Shown here: positions 53,492 to 64,000 of the stretch, in pieces
Position numbering within the stretch: position 1 is the first letter of the stretch
How the letters are laid out: the number at the start of each line of letters is the position of its first letter
Source of the DNA: Coturnix japonica
Taxonomy: Eukaryota > Chordata > Aves > Galliformes > Phasianidae
Assembly (NCBI RefSeq): GCF_001577835.2
Contig: NC_029516.1
Location: 68,558,186-68,622,185 of the forward strand
Direction: 5' to 3'
DNA length: 64,000 bases
Made by a program: the position numbers and the translations under genes
The notes under the pieces: model-generated
What the model was told of the DNA's origin: nothing
The model's database searches: none
The model's input: the letters and a program-made list of their open reading frames with translations, nothing else

Positions 53492-53712
53492 AAGTTCCAT
53501 TGGAAAGAAGCCTTGAAGGTTGCAAGAGAAGACCAAGATGTGCAGTTCAGTTGCTCCCAGGTTGTGGTTCTTAACAGACCGTCGCATCAGAGAAGATTAC
53601 CCTCAGCAGGAGATCCTGAGAGCATTGAAGGCCAAGTGCTGTGAAGAAGAGCTGGATTTCCGGGCCTTGCTGATGGATGAAGTAGTGCTGACAATTGAGG
53701 ATGGAAATCTCG
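53492..53712 (+). other. RIMKLB: RIMKLB exon containing the start codon
   Basis: Acceptor CTCCACCATCTAG ends at 53,491. The exon has 46 bases of 5' UTR, then ATG at 53,538, and ends at donor GGTGAGG after 53,712. Confidence 0.85.
53538..53712 (+). CDS. RIMKLB: RIMKLB first coding exon (partial gene)
   Basis: RIMKLB is an ATP-grasp ligase that joins glutamate to citrate or N-acetylaspartate (beta-citrylglutamate and NAAG synthase B), a cytosolic enzyme prominent in brain and testis. This exon encodes the first 58 residues: [20 protein letters not shown], then [20 protein letters not shown] and [13 protein letters not shown]. This matches the mammalian N-terminus almost residue for residue, with a few substitutions (for example APR for AAK). 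It leaves in phase 1 with G/GT. The preATP-grasp domain continues, and the ATP-grasp domain lies, in exons beyond base 64,000; none of them was found between 53.7 and 64 kb. Confidence 0.93.
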
Positions 53713-55289
53713 GTGAGGATAAGCTAAGGCTGGGAATGTGTTGAAAGGCTACTTACAACAAGATTGTAAAATCGAATATGTATTTTTATTAATGAATTCT
53801 GTGTATGCCAAACTACCTATATGTCATCTAAATAATGCAGGTGCACAAGATACCATATTCTTCAGCATGAATTGTGCTAATCAAACATATTAACTTTGCC
53901 TATTTGCTTTAGAAATGCATTTGCCTTTCCTTCATAGAACAGATAAAAGGTTTGCTTTAGCTTATTAATTCCTGGGTAAGAACTAAAAAGGTTTTCAAAT
54001 TAAGACAAAATTTCTGAGGTTTTTTTATTCTGTTTATGTTTTGGCTCCATGGTACCAGTCCCATTTGAAATAAAAGGAATTTTCAGTGCACAGTACAAAT
54101 TGTTAGGGAACTAGAAGCAGTAATGTGACATAACCAAGCATGCTACTTCACAGGTGTATTTAGAGAAAGACAGTGAAATATACAGTCTGCGCCTCAGGAT
54201 TATTTCAACCGTTTTTTCAACTTCCAGTGTTTCAAGCTAAATTTTAACACTTCTATTTTACTATTAGCTTATTTCTTCTGATGTAATTAAAAATGAATAG
54301 CAAAACATGAAGGTGTGCTAAAAGCATGAAATAATATGATTCTTTTAGATAATGAGTTTGTTATAGGTAGTAAATGCCATCGTTGAACTGTGTAATGCTG
54401 TGTTTTTATAGTTTTTTAGTTTGGATTTCCTGTAGGAAGGAGAATTAAAGTGATGTTGCATCCATACCTCCTCCATTCCTCTTCACTGTGTATCACTCAG
54501 GAGGGAGGAAGGAGTTACATTCCTGCAAGTTGTGTTAGGATTATTCTGTGTAGGGAGAAAATAGGCAGGTATTCAGTTGTGAAGAAGAGGTTGCCACATT
54601 ATTGTCTGCCTTGTTCCTTGTTGAGGAATCTTTATAGGAGGAAAATCTTAATTTGGCTTGGGTGAAGAACTTTGGTTGGCATTTGTACTGTAACATGAAT
54701 CAGTCAGGCATAAAATGGAAATGCTTGGGGAAATGGGATTTTTAATTCTTCCATTATAAAACATTAGTTTTGTTAATTTGAATATTGTTCTGTTAATTTA
54801 TCTATTATTCTGAAATGTCTGTGGTTTTTATCAGAGACTTAAAATTCTGCAGGATGTCTTCAAATCAGAGAAACTTCTTGTCAGAAAGTCTGAACATATT
54901 TTTGCTTAGTACTCTGTGTTCTCAATGCTGTTCATTGGACAGTATGTTCTGTTAAGGTGGCCATCCAGAAATGTGGCTGCAGACTTTTAAAACTCATAAT
55001 AGATCCTTCAGCTTTTCAGTATTGTTTTTTTATTTCCTGTCTTCTGCCTGTTTTGGGGGAATTAAATATGTCAAGCATGAACTGTCGGCCTTTCTGCTCT
55101 CTTCCATGTCATGTTGCAAGAAGAAAAGATAAAGTACGCAAGCTGGAGTTGCTGAGCAAAATTTTATGTAACAGAAACAACCTCATGAGGAGACTGTATC
55201 TTCAGTGGGTAATAGCTGCTTTTGCTCCCAGTTTTCTTCTTGTTTGTGTTGAAAACCTGGCAGTAGAGGTCTCAGACTTTGAGGATAAG
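53713..55289. other. RIMKLB intron after the first coding exon
   Basis: AT-rich. No coding exon or repeat recognised. Confidence 0.5.
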
Positions 55290-55869
55290 TGCATGTAGAG
55301 GAGGAAGTCCTCTCTACTCTGCCATTGTGAAGCCCTATCTGGAGTACTGCATCGGGGTCTGGGGCCCCTGATGCAGGTAAGATGTGGAGCTGTTGCAGAG
55401 GGACCAGAGGAAGGCTATGAAGATGATCAGAGCTGTGTAGCGTTTCCCTTATGAAGACAAGCTGAGGGGAGCTGGCTTTTTTCAGCCTGGAGAAGAGGAG
55501 GTTGCAAGGAGACCTCATTGCAGCTTTTCAGTATTTTAAAGGGGAGTACAGACAGGAGAAGAATCAACTTTTTACTTCAGTAGATAGTGACAGGATGAGG
55601 GTGAATGTTTTTAAGGTTAAGGAGGGAAGGTTTAGATTGGATGTCAGGGGGAAGTTCTTTACAGAGAGTGGTGAGGTGCTGGAACAGGCTGCCCAGAGAG
55701 GTTGTGAATGTTCTGTCCCTGGAGGTGTTCAAGACCAGGTTGGATGGGGCCCTGGTCTAGTACCAGATCTGGAGGTTGGTGGCTCTGCCTTTGTTAGGAG
55801 GACTGGAACTTGATGATCCTTGGGGTCCTTTCCAACCCACGCCATTCTATGTTTCTGTGATTCTATGAT
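55290..55869 (+). repeat. CR1 LINE fragment
   Basis: Plus-strand CR1 3' portion with block [20 protein letters not shown], ending CCATTCTATGTTTCTGTGAT. Moderately diverged. Confidence 0.9.
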
Positions 55870-57734
55870 GTAATAGATTTTTACGTACTCACATCTGTTA
55901 TTTGGACCTTTAAATCTAGACAATTTCATAATTGCTAAAAAAATATTAACTTTACAAAGACAAGTTGAAAATGAAAGAATGCAATTTAAAATTTCAGCAT
56001 GTCTTATTTTTGTTTGAAATAATCATCAGTGATATGTGCAGTCTTGCTGATTGTTGGAATAATGGATAAGGAGATCAAAAATTCAGCATAGTGCTTTAAT
56101 AAGCTTGAAATGACTTGCTTTATAGCAGGGTCGTGGTAAATACACTTCTTAACTTATGAAGGGTTAGTAGAACAGCGAGACATGTGCTGAGACTAAAGCC
56201 TGGTACTTGTATTAATTCAGTAGCATATTCCTTAGCAGTAGTTTGTTATTGTTAATATCACTGAAGGCCAGAGCCAAAAGTCTGTAAAACTTCAGCGACT
56301 TTGTGACTCTTCCAGAATCATTTTGTCAGAAAATGAAGGTTTATCGTCTATCCAATCCAGTGAGCAATCACAGCAGTAGCCACTCGGTCACTGCTTTACT
56401 GTGTGGATACTCAGGCAAGTCAGCAGTACAGGTCTAGCATGCTCTGCTGGTTGCTTCTGCAGATAAAAGCTGGGATTTCCCAGCATCTCTAGCACCTCTC
56501 TGCTCTACTTCTACTGGAAACATGATGAACCTTTAACACCAGGGTCCCTCTGAGTCTTCTGGAGATCTGTATGGACCTTCAGATCTGCATGTTAGGTGCC
56601 TCTACAGCATGACTCCAAAAATGATTGTAAATGCAAGTTAAGAAGAGTAGAATTAGCTTCTCCGTTGTGTTCAGAAGGAAACATTAAACTGTTACCAGAA
56701 AGGTAGATTGCAAATGAGCAAATTAAACAAATAGGACAAAACCATAGATGCTTTCAAAAGTGATCTTAGTAAGTGTTTCTCCTTGCCAGCTTACTCAAGT
56801 TGTGCGGTCTTAATTCCTTTGCATATCTCTAAGGCAGGAACTCAGTGTAAAGTATCAGCTGCATAAAACAATGGATGTTTTTATTTGGTGGGCTGAACCT
56901 TCTGAAATGGTTACTGACTCAAATACACAGCAGTATTGCACAGGAACGGGGCAAAAGTATATGAATGGGCAGAAGAGGAGGGTGATGTTGCAGCTGTTGT
57001 GATTTAGGCTGGCTCAGACTATATTACAGCCATAGCCTAAGTCTCTTAAAAACTAAATTCTAAGTTAGTGTAATGATAATTCTGCTCCATTCAGCAGTCT
57101 CTTTCAGCCTTGTAAGGCTTCCTTTCTTGCCTTATGTAAGTCCATCTATCACAAAAAGAGGTTGACCCAATACTCTTTTTTAGGATTTGGCACTTGGGGA
57201 AGTTGAATGGACTAACGCAGTCAAACACTAACAGCTCTACTCAGCTGATTAACAGTTTTCTGCTGGAATAGCCCTATGCATTTTGTAGTAACAGAATTGC
57301 TACATCTAATGTACAGAGCAGAGGAATTAGTCTGTTCTTTTAGGCAAAGTGTCATATTTAGATGAAAATAATTAAACATGTAAAGCATACTTTAAAACAC
57401 AAATTCTCTTATGGGCAGGATATTTGATAGGATCAATTTAATTTTGTTTTGTTCTTGTTTGTTTGGTGTGTTCCTTTGAAGCATTTGCTATTTACTGCTG
57501 TAAGGAAAACACTAGGTTATTAAATTAGATTGCTCGCAGCCTAGTCCAGCTTAGCAGTTTCTGTATTGATTTGAAATAAGTAGTAGGCAATTTATTGATT
57601 TTAGTGTGACGTTTTCAGACATGCATCTTAAGTCCTGTTAAAATGTGTAATTTTGAAATTCATATTTGTTTGCTAACGTCGTGGTATCCACAGGCTTTGA
57701 GAATTCAGATCTGGAAAGTTCAGAGCTTGTGAAC
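55870..57734. other. RIMKLB intron, nothing recognised
   Basis: No gene or named repeat seen. Confidence 0.5.
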
Positions 57735-58722
57735 AGTAGCGGGTGGTGAATGTGTTAAATCCAGCTGGCACCCAGTCACAAATGGTGTTCCCCAAGGGTC
57801 AGTATTCGGGCCTTCCTGTTTCATATTCTTACGGGTGACCTGTACCCTCAGTAATTTTGCAGATGGCACCGAACTGGGAGGAAGTGTTATCTGCCTGGGA
57901 GCAGGAAGGTCATCCAGAGGGATCTGGACACTCTGGATTGCTGGTTTGAGCCAAGTTGGATGGGGTTCAACATGACTAAATGCTGGGTCCTGCACTTTGG
58001 CCCCAACAACTCTAGGCGGTGCTACAGGTTTGGGACAGAATTGCTGGAAGAAAGTGTTGAAGAAATGGATGTGGGAGTGTTGGTTGGTGCTCAGCTGAAC
58101 AGGAGCCAGCAGTGTGCCCAGGTAGCCGAGGCCAATGGCATCCTGGCTGGTACCAGAAATAGCATTGCTAGTGGGAGCAGGGAAGTGATCATCCCTCTGT
58201 GTTCAGCTCTGATGAGGCTGCATCTTGAATACTGTGTTCAGTTTTGGGCCCCTCAGTGCAAGAGAGACACCAAGGACCTGGACCAGGGTCCAGAGAAGCG
58301 CAGCAAAACTGGTTAGGGGTCGGGAGTATAAGTCTTAGGAGGACTAGCTGCAGGAACTGGGATTGTTCAGTCTGGAGTAGAGGCTCAGGGGTAGACCTTA
58401 TCATTCTCTACAACTACCTGAAAGGAGGTTGTGGTGAGGTGGGGATCAGCCTCTTCTGCATAACTAGCAATAGGACTAGAGGGAATAGCCTCAGGTTGCA
58501 CCAGGAGAGGTTCAGGTTGCATATTAGGAAAAATTATTCTCTGAAAGAGTGGTCAGGCACTGGAATACCAGTGTCCAGGGAGGTGGTTGAGTCACCATCC
58601 GTGGAGATAATCAAGAAACATTTAGATGTACTGAGGGACATGGTTTAGCGGGAAATACTGGTTGCAAGTAGATGTTTTAATCAGATGATCTTGGAGGTCT
58701 CTTCCAACCTTGGTGATTCTGT
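57735..58722 (+). repeat. CR1 LINE fragment, about 1 kb
   Basis: Longer CR1 piece including part of the RT region (QFCR-like FADGTEL near 57,860) and later blocks ([35 protein letters not shown]). Ends CCTTGGTGATTCTGT. Diverged, with frame breaks. Confidence 0.9.
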
Positions 58723-59394
58723 CAGTGAATAGGAGTGAAGGAAGCCGATGGAGAATAATCATGGATGTTACAAAGAAAGAGACAAGTGGTTGTTTTCTCT
58801 TTCAGAGTAGAAAATGCTGTCTATTTTTAATTTCTAATTTGGTCTAAACTACTAACAAACAGTTTAGGGTTTTTGTTTTTTTTTTTTCCTATGCTGGGTT
58901 AGATAGCATTGTAAAACAAGCATGGGGGAAATAAAGATATTTGAAAGATTTCTGCAAAGTATATATATATGTAATAGAAAGCTGAGGAAAGAAGGGTAAG
59001 GTTAATAAGTAGCTGAGTTTTCAGTGTAATGGTAAGAGTAGCATTCAGTCAGCTGGATCAACGATAATGGCTTTTACGTCTACATAATGGTTCTTATATT
59101 AAGGTATCAAGAGTCTTAATATTTATGAATAATCTTTAAGTCACTTTGAAGATTGTCTATCACACAGTAGGGAACATAATCACCTCTTATTCCTTCTGTC
59201 TGTTTCAGCAGTCCCCTGGCACTTGGTAGTCCAGCAATGTACCTTTCTGTAGGAGCATTTCCTATGCTGTGCAGCAAATTGCTCTGGGAGTGATGCAGCA
59301 GAGGCAAGTGGCCTTGGCAAGGTGCCTTGTTGAGCACTGCAGAGTTGGCCTGTTTCCTGCTATGAACATCAGCCACACCAACCATTACTTCCAC
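58723..59394. other. RIMKLB intron, nothing recognised
   Basis: A TATATATA string lies near 58,962. No gene seen. Confidence 0.45.
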
Positions 59395-59875
59395 TGCAGA
59401 CATGAAAAATTGGTTTGTAATCAGAGGAGGGGCACAAAAATGATCCAAGGAATGGAACACCTCTCCTTTGAGGACAGGCTGAGGGAGCTGGGGCTGTTCA
59501 GGCTGGAAAAGAGAAGGTCTGAGGTGACCTGGTAGCAGCCTTTGAGTACCTAAAGGAGGGGTATAAGAAAAGAAGGAAACCGTCACTTTATCAAGGTCTA
59601 TTTTAACAGGACAGGGGGAAATGGTTTCAAACTAAAATGAGAGAATTAGATTGGATATAATAAAAAAGTTTTTTGTTGTAAGGGTATTGACACGGGAATA
59701 GGTTGCTCGGAGATGTGGTGGACACCCTGTCCCTGGAGACAATCAAGATCAAACTGGGTAGGGCTCTGAGCAACCTGGTCTAGCTGTAGATGTGCTTTTT
59801 TATTGTAGGGAAGTTGGCCTAGATGACCATTAAGGGTTGCTTCCAACTCAGACAATTCTAGGTTTCTATGATTAT
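59395..59875 (+). repeat. CR1 LINE fragment, old
   Basis: Blocks [20 protein letters not shown] and LFRLEKRR are readable near 59,430-59,518. The end GACAATTCTAGGTTTCTATG is worn. Diverged. Confidence 0.85.
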
Positions 59876-60027
59876 TCCGTTACAAGAGTTCTTTTATTTA
59901 TTTATTTATTTTGGTTCTTTCAATAGAATAGATTTCAGTGCTGTCAAGTATTTCATATTTTATGAGGTGCTGTGCAGGCCATATTTCATGGTAAAGAGCA
60001 TCCTCAGCTAAGTACATGTGTGTTTGT

Positions 60028-60072
60028 GTGTGTTTATAATCTATCTATCTATATATATATATACACACACAT
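60028..60072. repeat. Compound TG/TATC/TA/CA microsatellite
   Basis: Runs GTGTGTGT, CTATCTATCT, ATATATAT and ACACACAC in series, directly before the mariner remnant. Confidence 0.88.
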
Positions 60073-60082
60073 GTGCGGTCTG

Positions 60083-60996
60083 GCATGCTCAGCTGTCACA
60101 CCACAAAATGAAGTGCATCTTGATCTGTTCATCCACATGAATCAAAATACTATGACCAGAGAACTTGTACAGAACTGAATAGGATCTTCAATGCACTGGA
60201 AACAATGGTGGCAACATTGGAATATCACAAAGTTTGTGCCAGGTGGGTCCCACAAATGCTCACATAGGAACAGAAAAAACACCATATGCAAGTTTGTCAG
60301 GACCTGTTGAACCAATACTACGCTAAAGGTGACTGTTTTCTAGATCACACCATTACTGGTGATGAGATGTGCTGCTACCACTATGAGCTGGGATCAAAGC
60401 TGCAGTCCATGAAGTGACATGCAAACTCCTCATTGAACAAAGAAGTTCAAGGTGCACTGTGATGTGTGCTGTTTGTTGGGATGAAAAAGGGGTGGTCTTT
60501 CCAGATGTCATGGAAACCAGATAAGACTGTCAACTGTTACCTTTACATCATGATACTGACTAAGCTGAAGGTGTCAACTTCTGGAGTCAGTCCTGAGAAG
60601 AAAACAGCATGAGAGCTCCCATACATGTTTGAAGACTGTAGAGCAGATTGTGAATCTCGGCTGGACTGTCCCATTATGTACTGCAGATTTAGTGCCTCCT
60701 GACTTCCGTCTGTTTGGGCTGATAAAAGATGGACTACATCAGCAACGTTTTACTAACAGCAGTGCCATCATGGCAGCTGTGAAACAATGGGTCACCTCTA
60801 CTATTGCATGCTTTTATGAGTGTGGCGTGCAGGCTCTTGTTCACGGCTGCTGAAAATGCATAGTTACTGGTGGTGACTGTTGACAAACGGTATTTTGAAG
60901 CTGAGAATTTGCTCTGTGGGAGTGTTACTATGCTTTTTACATCTGCTGGGTTTCCTTGGAAATAAACAGGAGGTATTACTTTGAGAGTGATGTGCG
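60083..60996 (+). mobile_element. mariner transposon remnant with DD34D-type motifs
   Basis: About 0.9 kb of a Tc1/mariner transposase gene and the 3' inverted repeat. Readable blocks in order: AVTPQNEVHLDLFIHMNQ (60,100), TGDEM with the first catalytic Asp (GAT at 60,361), MCAVCWDEKGVVFP (from 60,462), and LVPPDFRLFGLIKDGLHQQR with the last catalytic Asp (from about 60,690). The three blocks lie in different frames, so the gene is dead. The 3' end GGAGGTATTACTTTGAGAGT matches the 47.8-kb copy inverted. The 5' third is missing. Confidence 0.9.
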
Positions 60997-63695
60997 TGTC
61001 CATGTGTGCATTACTTTGGGATACCAACATTGGTATCGGATAGTCTGTTCCTGGATGAGGATAGGCAAGACAGATCCACAGGATGAATTACATTCTTAGT
61101 TCTGTGGCCAGTCAGAGTGCTGTGTTTTGAGTGGAATTTTATAATATGAAGCAGAAAGAGATCTCTAGTACAACTGAATAAGTCTGACAAAGTAGAAGCG
61201 CTCAGTTTTTATGGTCTTGAAATTTATTCTTCTAGAAGTTCCAGGATTTCCAGCATGAAACGTGTGTCTTTCAGATCACTTATGGGAAGTACAGCCATCC
61301 GGATTGTACTATACTTACTGTTGCTGAGGAGTGTATTTAATTCCTATAGCATTCCTTTTACCCTCTCAGCAAAGAAAGTTTTTGTTAATAGCAGAAGATT
61401 CCATGTCACATTCTCCTGCTTGTGGTGCTGAGTGTTGTTTCCCTGACCCAGATGTTATTTGTAGACATATTCTATACCGGGATTAAAATCTGAGATATCA
61501 TTTGCATGGGTTGTCTGTTGCTGTGTCTGCTTATTCCTAGTGAGACAGGCTGTGGTACTTGCAGCTTAAAATCTCTTTAAAAACTTGAAGTAGCTCTTAC
61601 TCTAGAAAGCCAGACTTGAACTCAACTTGGGACCTAATGGAGACTAATGTTTGTGCCAGTGACAGCGTCTTGTATTCATTTGCATGTTTCTTTGATGGAG
61701 AACATTGTTGGATGGCTGTTTATGCCAGGAAGATGGAATAGTGGTGAGAATTACATGTGGATTTTTTTGTTGTTCCTCTCCTTTATAGCTTAACAATAAG
61801 AGTTTCACATTTTTTTTGTTCACTTCTTTTTTGTAGTTGGAATTCCTGACAGAGTTTACCTGCACCTATGACTGAATTTCTTAAATTGCTTTCTGAATTT
61901 CACTATGGTTGGAAAATCAGGCTGTGTATTTTCTTCCCTAATGTTTTGCCTGTAAAGGGAGGCACTTTTCATCTTGGAGAAGTTTTTAGGGTTTTTTTTC
62001 TCATTTTTTTTCTTTTCCCATAGATAGAATTGAAAGAAAAGACATTTGCCATTGTACCAAGAATTGAGCTGCGAATGAGTGCATTGTGGATTGCATGTCT
62101 TGCTCTTTCAGCCAAACCCAGGAAAATCACAGGAAAATGCCACAGAATATCATGCAATAATATAGATTTTTAACTGAAAAATTTGCCTGTACCAGCCTGT
62201 TGCTCAAAGATCGATTTGAAACTTAAATCCAGCTTTGACATTTGATTAGATTCCTCAGGGTATATCCAGGCAGCTTTTGAAAAGCTCCACAAATGAAGAC
62301 AAATGAAGGCTCAATGGCAATCTGCTTCAATGTTTGACCATTCTCACAGAAGAAAAATGTAGCGTAATACGCAGTCACAAGTGTGTTTGCAGGTTGTGTC
62401 TGTTGTGTAAAGCAGAGCAAAGCTGCATATGATACACTCCGTTGTGTGGAGTACACACCCTCCTCCTCACTTTCACAGTCTGTCTTTCTGCGAGAGTGTT
62501 TTATCCATTCACTTCAGCACTCCAGATGTGCTTCTTATTTGATCGTATTTCTGTGCTTCCTGGTGAGATTGTATCTTTTCCTCTGCATGTGGCTTTCCTC
62601 CTTTTTTTTTTTTCCCCACACCGAACAAGTGCATGAACAGTGCCTAAGATGAGCTTCTGCTTGCATTGCTTTTACAGGGAAAGTTTGCTTCTGGCTATCG
62701 TGCTCTTAGGGATACTTTTCCACATCCCTGTGGCTGATTTTCTTTAGACTGGTCACTGTTGCATAGTGACTCTGGTTTAAATCCCACCTCATTATCAACA
62801 CAGAATCTGTTGACAAAGATAGTCTAGCCATACTTTGTCAGATTTTCTCTCTTCAGCAGTCTCCGTTCTTCAGAAAGTATATTGGGATGATAAACGCCAT
62901 AGCATTTATTGTGGCAAGTTGTGAAAACAGGTGTTGCTCAAGAGGATGTTTATGCTGCTCAAGCCTTTCCCCTTGTGGACAAGGAGAAGGAGTTCAGTAT
63001 TCTCATACCTTTCACCTAGCATGTTGTTATGCTATGTATCTAAACTGTGTGTTTCAGTGCTTTTGCTTGTTTGTCATGCTTGAATGAGGCTGGCATCTGG
63101 GTCTTAACAGCAATTTTGCAGTCAATTTTTTCTTACCTAGCTCTGTGGGACTTGTCAGGGATTGTACTGTTAATTTATGACAGGAGAACAAGAGGGACAA
63201 TTGGAAAAAGAGAAATGTGGCTGACAAACTTGTTTTTACGAAGTTAGAAGGAGGAATAATGATCATAGAGCTATAAATGCAAGTAGAAGAAAAGCACACT
63301 ACAGACAATTCTATAGTCTTTGAATGACCTTATGCTAACATTTGAAGCTGTTCAAATGATTGCTGTTGTTGCTATGATCCACGCTTGCTTGTTGCACTGA
63401 AGTTTGTATTGATCACTTCCTATAGTGAGCTCACTGTGCAGTACCAAGGAATGAAAGAATAGAATAGTTTTGTTGCTGATATAGGATGTTTACCTGCTCA
63501 CCAGTGGGTGCGGTGAGTGCTAGTGAATGGTTTGTGTGGATTACGTGGGGCTGGAGAATTGTACTTGCTATAGCAGCCGTTGTCTTTGAACTATGTTATT
63601 ACCTGATTGTCCAAGGTAGTTACAGATTGTGTGGAGTGTCTTAATTAGGAAACATACTAAGCAGATGTCTTAATTAGTTGATAACTTATTTGTTC
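60997..63695. other. RIMKLB intron, nothing recognised
   Basis: I looked for the next RIMKLB exon and found no segment encoding the conserved preATP-grasp or ATP-grasp blocks. No other feature seen. Confidence 0.5.
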
Positions 63696-63824
63696 TAGGT
63701 GGAAGCTTCAGCATCCACATGTGAGAAACTGAGGCATGATCTGGTGGGTAGCAACCCTATCCAAGGCAGAAGGGTTGAAATTAAATGATTAAGGTCCCTT
63801 CCAACACCAACTATTCTATAATTG
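63696..63824 (+). repeat. CR1 3' end fragment
   Basis: Only the terminal part remains, with TTAAGGTCCCTTCCAACACC and a worn ATTCTATAATTGTA end. Confidence 0.7.
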
Positions 63825-64000
63825 TATTTGTATCTTCATTACAGTACTCTCACAACCTTGTGTGCAGTTACTGCAGTGTCATTTTAACCCTTATTCAGTT
63901 ACAGCTTTTAAGAGAATCACATTTGTCTCCATAACAAATTAATCATAAAGTTAATACTTAGATGGTTCTTAGTCTGGAATTACAGGTCAAAGTAGTATTC
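63825..64000. other. Right edge, RIMKLB intron
   Basis: No feature seen. Confidence 0.4.

Overview
The window is avian nuclear DNA, most likely from a galliform or close relative. The evidence is many CR1 LINE fragments on both strands ending in the ATTCTGTG-type 3' end, mariner DNA transposon remnants, a fossil bird-type endogenous retrovirus, and three intron-containing vertebrate genes in the order and orientation known from the mammalian AICDA-MFAP5-RIMKLB locus. The species cannot be fixed from the sequence alone. Layout: 1-11 kb is mostly decayed repeats: a CpG-rich left edge, CR1 copies at 1.3-2.3 kb and 9.0-10.0 kb, and an ERV fossil at about 5.1-8.5 kb. Next, on the minus strand, is a complete AICDA gene (activation-induced cytidine deaminase): coding exons at 16,837-16,830 (predicted), 13,503-13,356, 12,893-12,623, 12,494-12,379 and 12,098-12,045. 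They total 597 bp and 198 codons, with the deaminase zinc and catalytic residues intact. Its probable 3' UTR runs leftwards to about 10.3 kb and carries an 8-mer match to the miR-155 seed. From 17 to 27 kb is intergenic sequence with a MIR-like ancient SINE just upstream of AICDA and several CR1 copies. MFAP5 (microfibril-associated glycoprotein 2) follows on the minus strand with eight coding exons between 33,315 and 27,087, giving 166 residues: signal peptide, an N-terminal region built from small phase-1 exons, and the cysteine-rich matrix-binding domain. From 33.8 to 44 kb there is no recognised coding gene, but there are GC/CpG-rich patches, homopolymers, a purine-rich tract and pyrimidine-rich tracts. 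A strong CpG island at 44.05-45.24 kb marks the start of RIMKLB on the plus strand. Its first coding exon is at 53,538-53,712 (58 codons); the ATP-grasp part of the gene must lie beyond the right edge. Its introns hold a 1.1-kb pyrimidine tract, CR1 copies, and two mariner copies, one of which is split by a CR1. The three genes do not form one pathway: AICDA acts in B-cell antibody diversification, MFAP5 in extracellular microfibrils, and RIMKLB in ligation of glutamate to amino-acid acceptors. Their shared order is ancestral vertebrate synteny. I found no wholly new biological system. The most interesting observations are the miR-155 site downstream of AICDA, the loss of the RGD motif in MFAP5, a near-perfect inverted duplication in AICDA intron 1, the transposon nest in RIMKLB intron 1, and a mariner fragment lying almost against an MFAP5 splice donor.
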